Origin: Methanothrix sp.
Lineage (GTDB): Archaea; Halobacteriota; Methanosarcinia; Methanotrichales; Methanotrichaceae
DNA length: 11,743 nt
Direction: 5' to 3'
Assembly (NCBI GenBank): GCA_003162615.1
Contig: PMNG01000154.1
Coordinates: forward strand, 1-11,743
A program made the translations under genes and the position numbers. The notes beneath the pieces are model-generated. The model saw nothing but the letters and a program-made list of their open reading frames with translations, had not been told where the DNA came from and searched no databases. Positions 6,345-11,743 of the stretch are shown here, piece after piece; position 1 is the first letter of the stretch, and every line of letters begins with the position of its first letter.

Positions 6345-6738
6345 GGCAAAGGTCCAGAGCTTGTCTACTTGCCCTGCGTAAAGGGTTGGGGTTCCTATGC
6401 CAAGTCGACAGGTTTCCGAGTAACTGATCTCTGAACATCTCGGGACTGAAAGCCGAGCTGAATATGCGTTTTTCACTTCTGCTGACGGCTATTCCACATC
6501 GCTGCATCTGACTATCTCCAGAAGGACAATATTTTCATGGCCTATGGCATCAACGTTACACTGCCACCAGATCGAGGTTTTCCCCTGCAGGTTGTGGCCG
6601 AGGGCAAGTATGGATACAAATGGGACAAATGAGTTACAGGGATAGAAGTTACGGATAAAGATATCAAAGGCTATTGGAAGTCAAACGGCGGGCTACAGTG
6701 ATAGCGCAAATGTCGGCCAGCTTCCGTTCGGACCTTGA
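6345..6738 (+). pseudogene. Decayed sulfite-oxidase-family molybdopterin oxidoreductase, C-terminal part
   Basis: Joined across frames, the sequence reads GKGPELVYLPCVKGWGSYAK...TGFRVTDL, then NISGLKAE, then YAFFTSADGYSTSLHL, then DYLQKDNIFMAYGINVTLPP...RGFPLQVVAEGKYGYKWDK, a TGA where the family has Trp, VTGIEVTDKDIKGYW, and finally GYSDSANVGQLPFGP with TGA at 6736-6738. This order (LxCVxGW, SADGYSTSL, LPPxRGFPLQVVAEGKYGYKW, GYWxxxGYS) is that of the Oxidored_molyb domain of sulfite-oxidase/YedY-type enzymes; the Cys of the first motif is the molybdenum ligand in the family. I count at least four frame changes (after TDL, before YAFF, at HL/DY, after YWKSNG) plus one stop. The N-terminal part is missing. 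Homology is clear and the gene is certainly inactive. Confidence 0.85.
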
Positions 6739-6877
6739 GAGAGATGATCGTGTTCGTTCATTGAAATGTGCTTGGAAGGAGCGATTTATGAGGGAAAGTC
6801 TACTTGCGTATGTCTTTCGGTCCGACCGATATGGGCCTTCCCAATCCGATAATGGAGGTCAGATTTGCAACATATAT

Positions 6878-6891
6878 TTGTTTTAAAACAA
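6878..6891. other. 14-bp AT-rich palindrome in the convergent gap
   Basis: TTGTTTTAAAACAA is a perfect palindrome in the 192-base stretch (6739-6930) between the decayed oxidoreductase and the convergent receiver gene. It could end transcripts from both sides because T-rich runs are read on either strand. I see no gene in this stretch. Confidence 0.3.
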
Positions 6892-6930
6892 GTAGAACTT
6901 TCCTGGAATGTGAGAGTTAAATCATATTTT

Positions 6931-7332
6931 TCATGTTGGAAAACTAGGCAGGCGACAATTTCTCAAGACTGCCCCCAAATCATCAATTTCAAAGGGTTTG
7001 GTAATATAATCATCCATACCTGCGCCTAGACATTCCTGCTTCATACCGGGAAGAGTATAAGCAGTGACGGCTATTATTTTTGGCCCATTCTGAAAGATCC
7101 TGCGAATCTGCCTAGTGACTTCTATTCCATCCATTTCTGGCAAGCCTACGTTCATCAGGATCAGGTCATACCATTTATGCTTAAGGGTAACCAACACGTC
7201 AATACCATTAAGTGCCGTGTCCGCGCTGTATCCCAGGTGTTTGAGCATAGCCAGAATTACTTTTCGATTCAATTCGTTATCTTCAGCTAGTAAGACGCGC
7301 GTATGCTTAACACTGGCAAGATTTTCTGGCAT
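6931..7332 (-). CDS. Stand-alone receiver protein with Asn at the phosphoacceptor site
   Basis: This protein has 133 residues and is almost only a CheY-like receiver: E17/D18 acidic pair (LLAEDNE), T90, K112 in TKP. At the phosphoacceptor position, where relatives read LMDxxxPEMDG, it reads LMNVGLPEMDG: N61 (codon AAC, - strand, 7152-7150) replaces Asp. It therefore probably cannot take phosphate in the normal way. It has no DNA-binding or enzymatic output domain. It resembles the receivers of both kinases in the window (RVLLAEDN...LKHLGYSAD...GAGMDDYITKP), so it likely came from such a module. It lies 139 bases downstream of the large kinase on the same strand, with its own TATA box. It may act as a dominant competitor, a constitutive mimic or a docking protein; Asn-to-Asp deamidation is another possibility. 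Confidence 0.88.
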   Translation of the reverse strand: MPENLASVKHTRVLLAEDNELNRKVILAMLKHLGYSADTALNGIDVLVTLKHKWYDLILMNVGLPEMDGIEVTRQIRRIFQNGPKIIAVTAYTLPGMKQECLGAGMDDYITKPFEIDDLGAVLRNCRLPSFPT

Positions 7333-7362
7333 TATCTACCCATCTGATATACGTACTAATGG

Positions 7363-7369
7363 TATATAA
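7363..7369 (-). promoter_or_regulatory. TATA box of the receiver gene
   Basis: Read on the - strand this is TTATATA, about 31-37 bases before ATG 7332, which fits a start near 7339 and a leader of under ten bases. It is overlapped by one arm of an inverted repeat (7365-7394). Confidence 0.5.
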
Positions 7370-7394
7370 GAATCAGGTATTGATAATTCTTATA
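7365..7394. promoter_or_regulatory. Inverted repeat overlapping the TATA box, candidate operator
   Basis: TATAAGAAT (7365-7373) and ATTCTTATA (7386-7394) are perfect 9-bp inverted arms with a 12-base spacer. The left arm covers the TATA box of the receiver gene, so a bound dimer would compete with TBP. The right arm lies further upstream on the - strand. It could instead be chance in AT-rich DNA. Confidence 0.4.
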
Positions 7395-7397
7395 CTC

Positions 7398-7403
7398 AAA
7401 AAA
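7398..7403 (-). terminator. T6 tract downstream of the large kinase
   Basis: On the - strand CCCTTTTTTGAG lies about 70 bases after the kinase stop. Archaeal transcription often ends at such T-tracts without a hairpin. It separates the kinase from the receiver's promoter, which suggests at least partly independent transcription. Confidence 0.35.
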
Positions 7404-7471
7404 GGGTATCATTAGGTGGATAAACGACGCACCTCAATGTCATATGCCTATCCGCTAGGGTCTATGACTTT

Positions 7472-10400
7472 TCATGAGCCATCCCGTAACGGTTGATTTT
7501 TTTTCAACACTTCGGCCAGTTCTCCAATCTGCACAGGCTTAGCAATGTAGTCATCCATTCCGGCATCAATACACTTCTCACGGTCGCCTTCAAGAGCAAA
7601 TGCGGTAATGGCAATGATCTTTGGCCCATTCTCGGGCTGCAATTTACGTATCACCTGGGTTGCTGTGATCCCATCCATTTCGGGCATCTTGATATCCATT
7701 AGCACCAGGTCGTAATCCTGGCGTTCGAGAGCCTGGATGACTTCCCGACCGTCTGCCACAGCATCAGCCCTGTAGCCCAGTCTTTTCAGCATCTCGACAA
7801 GCACCCTCTGGTTCGAAGGGTTGTCCTCAGCCACGAGTATGCGCATGGGCTTCAGTCCTGGGAAGCTTTCGGAAGAGGCGGGTCGATCGATTTTCCCAAA
7901 ATCCAAATGCTTGCCAGGGATTGTCTCGGCCTGGATCGTGAAGTGGAAGGTCGCACCTTGGCCTAGGATGCTCTCTGCCCAGATCTTTCCTCCCATCAGT
8001 TCAACTAGATTCTTGGTTATAGCGAGGCCAAGACCGACACCATCACGTTTGCGGCTTAAGGTGCGTTCAACCTGGACAAACGGCCCAAAGATTTCACTTA
8101 TTTTGCCCTGGGGTATCCCGATGCCGGTGTCTTTCCCCTTGAAGAATATCTGGTGCCTATTACCTTCGACGGCTTTTGATGAGACAGACACGGATACGCC
8201 TCCTTTGTCGGTGAACTTGACTGCGTTGTTGAGCAGGTTGACCAGGATCTGCCTGAGCCTCCCATGATCTCCGATGATAGTGTCCGGTGTGCCGTAGTTG
8301 ATAGTTTCGGACAAGGTCAGCCCCTTTCCACTGGCTTGGGTTGCCACCATGTCCAGAGATTCATCAATCAAGTGTTTGAGGCTAAACGGCTGGTGCTCCA
8401 GCTCTATCTTATCATTTTCAGCCCTGGAAAAGTCCAGGATATCGTCGATTATTGCCAGAAGAGCCTTGCCTCCTTTTCTGATGCCTTCGATGTCTCTCTG
8501 ATCCTGTGTGAGGTTATCATCCAGAAGGAGGCTTGAGAAGCCGATGACTGCGTTCATGGGCGTTCGAAGCTCGTGGCTCATGTTTGCCAGAAACGCTGAC
8601 TTGGCCTTAACGGACTCTTCGGCTGCATCCTTAGCCTTGACAAGCTCCACCTCAAGCCTCGATTGCTCCTCCAGCTCGATCCGAAGTTCCTCGTTAGTTA
8701 CCTCCAGCTCCTCCTTGGCATTTTGAAGCTCCGATGTCCTCTCCAGGACCCTCAGCTCCAGCTCATCTCTCGATTTGCGCAGTGCCTCCTCGACCTTTGT
8801 TCGTTCGATGATGTCTGCCGTCAGGCGGGCCAGCAGATCCAGCCGCTGCAGATCCTGCTCTTCTGGTCGGCGCGGGGTTCGATAGTGAGTGGAGAGCATC
8901 CCTAGCAGATTGCCGGAGCGGCTTAGTAGCGGAGTTGACTGGACCGCTCGCACGCCTGCATCCAACTGGACCTGCAACGCGGGAGTGCCCGCAAAGATGG
9001 GGCTCTCTGTGACGTCATCGACGATCACGCGCTCCCCTCGCCCTAGCGCTGTGCCGCAGGTGCCCCGGCCTTTGTGGACCATGTTCCAATAGTCCAGGAA
9101 TGGCTGCTCGAAGCCGTGGTGCGCCATGATCTTGAGACTTCCCGACTCGGCGTCAAAAAGCTGGATGTTCCCCATATCAGCGTGGGTTATGGCGATTGCC
9201 GTTTCGACAATCTCGTCTAGCATCGTGCGTATATCGCCTTGGCTAACAAATTTTGTGCTTATCTTATGAAGCCGGGCCATGGCATCCAGGTCGCTAGCCA
9301 TGCGGTCCTTCGCCGCAGCCAATTCCTGTTCTGCCCGTTTGCGCTCAGTGATGTCTCGTCCATAGATATTGACGTAACCCTTCTCTGTGATAGGAGCGAG
9401 CACGAGTGAATAGGCGGTATGGCCTGACAAAGTTTCGATTTCTCTGCTATTCCCAGAACTGAGTACATCCAGAATGAGATTTCCGTATTCTTCTGGCAAT
9501 CTTTGTCCTACCTGACAGCCCCATAGCTCCAGAAGCGGAGAGCTGGACGAATTAGCGTAAACGATGGCACTATCTTCTATTCTCATGATAGGATTCGGGT
9601 TCTCTTCAGGGAACTTGGCTAGATTTTCAATTTCTTTCAGGGTCTGTTTGCGTTCGGTGATGTCCCGGAAGACGAGCACGACTCCTGTAGTGTTTCCATT
9701 TCTGTCTTTAATCGGCGCGCCGCTATCATCTATCGGAACTTCTGTTCCGTCCTTCCGAACTAGAATCGTGTGGTTAGCAAGACCGATAATCGCTCCATTT
9801 TCGAGCACCTTGGTGATAGGGTCATCAACTTTCTGGAGTGTATATTCGTTGATGATGTTAAAAACCGCCTTAGCAGGAACCATCGAGGCCTCATCGAGCG
9901 TCCAGCCTGTCAATTCCTCAGCCACGGTGTTCATGAAGGTAACCCTGCCTTCAATATCGGTGGCAATAACTGCATCGCCGATGCTTGCCAGAGTGGTTGC
10001 ATAGCGCTGCTCGCTTTCTTGCAGCGCTTCCTGGATCTTCTTGATGCCCGTGATATCGGCACCGGTCGTGATAAAGTAATCGCCCAGGGGGACGCTTGTG
10101 AACCTAAAATATTTGTCCAGATTGCGGAAGTAGTCTTCGAAGGAATAAGGAACGCCTTCGGTCATGATCTTCTGCACGACAGACATGTAGTGTTCCGTCG
10201 CTCCAGGGCCGAAGATCTCATCTGTGGTCTTGCCCTTGATTCCTTCGAGCGTCTTGCCCCAAGTCTTGAGCGTTGGAGGGTTGGCATCCACCAGTCTCCA
10301 TGTCTTTATCCGGCCTTCTTCATCGCGGACAAGTTTCCAGAAATGCACCTCCTCGGTCATGTTCATGAACAGATTGCGGTACTTCTCTTCGCTCTCTTTC

Positions 10401-11743
10401 AGCGCCTCCTCAGCCTGCTTGCGCTCAGTGATGTCATGGGCGATCGCGATCACGGCCCTCACCGTGCCGTCTTCATCCCGCTCGGGTACTATCTGAGTGT
10501 CGAAGATCCGTGTCTCGCCATGCCACTGGTTGGTATGCTCATACCTTCGCGGCTCACCCAATTCTATCACCTCGCGCGCTGCCTTCTCCCAGTCGGCAGA
10601 CGCCATCGGCGAGGTTCCGTACTCGCTTGCAGTCCTGCCGACGAGCATCTCTCCGGGAAGTCCGGTCCTCCGTAAGACAGCCGGGTTCGCGTAGAGAAGC
10701 CGCAGGTTTCGATCGAACCGCGTGATTAGGTCAGGTATATTCTCAGCTAGAGCGCGGAATCGCCCCTCACTATTTCGCAATGCCTCCTCGGTCTTCTTGC
10801 GATCAGTTATATCAGTTAAGAAGGAATAGTAGTACTGGGGTTTTTCATCTGCATCATTGACGAGGTGGACCAATAGCTCTATGGGCACTCTAGAGCCATC
10901 CTTCCTGACATACTCCTTCTCATATCGTACAGGCTGCCCGGTACGATGTAACTCCTCAAGCTTCTTCTGCTCGATCTCACGCCATTCCGGTGGAGTAAGT
11001 ATCTTCGCCCAGTCGATGGATCGCAGTTCTTCACGGCTGTAACCGGTAAGCTGCTCGAACGCCTTGTTGACGAGCCCAAGACGCCCATCAGGATATCCCA
11101 TGCCGAAAGGCTGTGCCGAGAGTTCGATGACGGATGCCAGGAACTTATTCTGCCTCCGACTCTCTTGGATAGTCTCCTCGGTCCGTTTGCGCTCGGTGAT
11201 GTCCCGGAAGACGAGCACGACTCCTGTAGTGTTTCCATTTCTGTCTTTTATCGGAGCACCGCTATCATCTATCGGAACTTCGGTTCCATCCCTTCGAATT
11301 AGGACGGTATGGTTTGCTAGACCGACAATAGCCCCTTTATCAAGCACCTTTGTGATTGGATCTTCGACCTTCTGGCGAGTGGGATCATTGATGATGTTGA
11401 ACACTCCCTTCGCCGGTTTCATCGAAGCCTCATGGAGGGGCCAGCCGGTCAATTCTTCTGCCACAGCATTCATGAAGGTGACCTTGCCTTCAATATCGGT
11501 GGCAATAACTGCATCGCCGATGCTTGCCAGGGTGGTTGCATAGCGCTGCTCGCTTTCTTGCAGTGCCTTCTCCATCTTCTTGTGCTCGATGCCCTCGATT
11601 ATCGCCCACCGACCAGAACGTTTGATCAGGGCGAACTGATGGTTGGCGACTACATCGAGGAGTTCTGCGGCATTGCATTTCTGAAGGGAGTATGTACAGA
11701 TGGCCAGCATAGGATACTGACCGATGACATTATTGACGGTCTC
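7472..11743 (-). CDS. MEDS/multi-PAS/GAF hybrid histidine kinase, 5' end cut by the window
   Basis: The frame is open to the window edge: 11 codons (ETVNNVIGQYP) precede the Met at 11710, which is therefore internal. Numbering from that Met (1412 residues), the order is: end of a MEDS domain (to about 38; ICTYSLQKCNAAELLDVV and NHQFALIKRSG); PAS A (53-173); PAS B (187-303); PAS C (312-430); PAS D (438-554); a second copy of PAS A (565-686); a short degenerate PAS (690-789); GAF (811-968); coiled coil (970-1038); HisKA with H1046; HATPase (1147-1260) with N1162, D1194 and GVGLGLAI; receiver (1288-1405) with D1339, T1369 and K1391. All catalytic residues are present and no membrane segment is seen. 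MEDS is known from DcmR-like sensors of methanogens and methylotrophs. It is likely a cytoplasmic integrator of several small-molecule or redox signals, with phosphate ending on D1339. Confidence 0.95.
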   Translation of the reverse strand, partial: ETVNNVIGQYPMLAICTYSLQKCNAAELLDVVANHQFALIKRSGRWAIIEGIEHKKMEKALQESEQRYATTLASIGDAVIATDIEGKVTFMNAVAEELTGWPLHEASMKPAKGVFNIINDPTRQKVEDPITKVLDKGAIVGLANHTVLIRRDGTEVPIDDSGAPIKDRNGNTTGVVLVFRDITERKRTEETIQESRRQNKFLASVIELSAQPFGMGYPDGRLGLVNKAFEQLTGYSREELRSIDWAKILTPPEWREIEQKKLEELHRTGQPVRYEKEYVRKDGSRVPIELLVHLVNDADEKPQYYYSFLTDITDRKKTEEALRNSEGRFRALAENIPDLITRFDRNLRLLYANPAVLRRTGLPGEMLVGRTASEYGTSPMASADWEKAAREVIELGEPRRYEHTNQWHGETRIFDTQIVPERDEDGTVRAVIAIAHDITERKQAEEALKESEEKYRNLFMNMTEEVHFWKLVRDEEGRIKTWRLVDANPPTLKTWGKTLEGIKGKTTDEIFGPGATEHYMSVVQKIMTEGVPYSFEDYFRNLDKYFRFTSVPLGDYFITTGADITGIKKIQEALQESEQRYATTLASIGDAVIATDIEGRVTFMNTVAEELTGWTLDEASMVPAKAVFNIINEYTLQKVDDPITKVLENGAIIGLANHTILVRKDGTEVPIDDSGAPIKDRNGNTTGVVLVFRDITERKQTLKEIENLAKFPEENPNPIMRIEDSAIVYANSSSSPLLELWGCQVGQRLPEEYGNLILDVLSSGNSREIETLSGHTAYSLVLAPITEKGYVNIYGRDITERKRAEQELAAAKDRMASDLDAMARLHKISTKFVSQGDIRTMLDEIVETAIAITHADMGNIQLFDAESGSLKIMAHHGFEQPFLDYWNMVHKGRGTCGTALGRGERVIVDDVTESPIFAGTPALQVQLDAGVRAVQSTPLLSRSGNLLGMLSTHYRTPRRPEEQDLQRLDLLARLTADIIERTKVEEALRKSRDELELRVLERTSELQNAKEELEVTNEELRIELEEQSRLEVELVKAKDAAEESVKAKSAFLANMSHELRTPMNAVIGFSSLLLDDNLTQDQRDIEGIRKGGKALLAIIDDILDFSRAENDKIELEHQPFSLKHLIDESLDMVATQASGKGLTLSETINYGTPDTIIGDHGRLRQILVNLLNNAVKFTDKGGVSVSVSSKAVEGNRHQIFFKGKDTGIGIPQGKISEIFGPFVQVERTLSRKRDGVGLGLAITKNLVELMGGKIWAESILGQGATFHFTIQAETIPGKHLDFGKIDRPASSESFPGLKPMRILVAEDNPSNQRVLVEMLKRLGYRADAVADGREVIQALERQDYDLVLMDIKMPEMDGITATQVIRKLQPENGPKIIAITAFALEGDREKCIDAGMDDYIAKPVQIGELAEVLKKNQPLRDGS
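7502..8605 (-). repeat. Kinase/receiver module shared by both kinases, copy 2
   Basis: HisKA-HATPase-receiver of the large kinase (residues 1036-1403), direct repeat of 1772-2878 on the same strand, about 5.7 kb away. Recombination between the copies would delete the decay zone and the receiver gene and fuse the sensor half of the large kinase to the output of kinase 1. Confidence 0.9.
9647..10030 (-). repeat. PAS unit duplicated within the kinase, copy 2
   Basis: Residues 561-688 repeat residues 48-175 (copy 1 at 11186-11569). Of 127 aligned positions, 111 are identical by my count (about 87%), and long stretches of DNA are identical, for example around RNGNTTGVVLVFRDITERK. The offset is exactly 1539 bases (513 codons), so the frame is kept. 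Confidence 0.9.
11186..11569 (-). repeat. PAS unit duplicated within the kinase, copy 1
   Basis: Partner of 9647-10030. Both copies run from the ALQESEQRYATTLASIGDAV linker through the full PAS fold to DITERK. Three unrelated PAS domains lie between them, so the duplication is not tandem. Confidence 0.9.

Noticed and set aside
6674..6886. 70-codon + strand frame across the end of the oxidoreductase remnant
   Set aside because: The remnant's own C-terminal motif (GYSDSANVG) is in a different frame and explains the sequence better.
9770..10675. 301-codon + strand frame opposite the large kinase
   Set aside because: A long antisense shadow of strongly conserved PAS coding sequence; no start signal or recognisable domain.
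11708..11710. Met at 11710 as the start of the large kinase
   Set aside because: The frame is open for 11 more codons to the window edge and those residues continue the MEDS domain pattern (ETVNNVIGQYPMLAICTY), so the Met is internal.

Overview
The window looks like a piece of a methanogenic archaeon's chromosome, most likely Methanothrix (Methanosaeta) or a close relative. This assignment is inference. It rests on three things: a MEDS (methanogen/methylotroph DcmR sensory) domain end joined to a long PAS/GAF hybrid histidine kinase, a Thr-rich surface-protein tail of the kind methanogens carry, and AT-rich TATA-type promoter elements close to start codons. No rRNA, tRNA, CRISPR array or complete insertion sequence was seen.

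Left part (1-1750): the 3' end of a surface-protein gene with 24-bp Thr-rich repeats. Its stop is followed directly, in another frame, by two membrane helices, which suggests a frameshifted anchor. Then comes a small all-helical protein of unknown function (807-1301, + strand) and a gene-free stretch with several small palindromes.

Kinase 1 (1748-3988, - strand) is a soluble hybrid histidine kinase: coiled coil, two PAS domains, HisKA, HATPase and receiver. Upstream of it is a gene-poor, AT-rich region with a probable promoter-driven 26-residue membrane microprotein at 4685-4765.

Decay zone (about 4950-6740): three broken genes surround one intact secreted-protein gene (5588-6343, + strand). 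On the - strand lie a winged-helix regulator gene with one internal TAA (5197-5532) and, downstream of it, the first part of a secreted ComEC-like metallo-beta-lactamase-fold protein with a frameshift (4953-5109). On the + strand, immediately after the secreted-protein gene, is the C-terminal part of a sulfite-oxidase-family molybdopterin oxidoreductase with several frameshifts and a Trp-to-stop change (6345-6738).

Right part (6931-11743, - strand): a very large MEDS/multi-PAS/GAF hybrid kinase, cut by the window edge, is followed by a stand-alone receiver-domain protein whose phosphoacceptor Asp is Asn. The catalytic and receiver ends of the two kinases are about 86% identical (counted by eye) while their sensor halves are unrelated. 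Within the large kinase one PAS unit is duplicated at about 87% identity. Together these genes look like a locus built by copying signalling modules: two sensors feeding nearly identical output modules, plus a receiver that probably cannot be phosphorylated normally.
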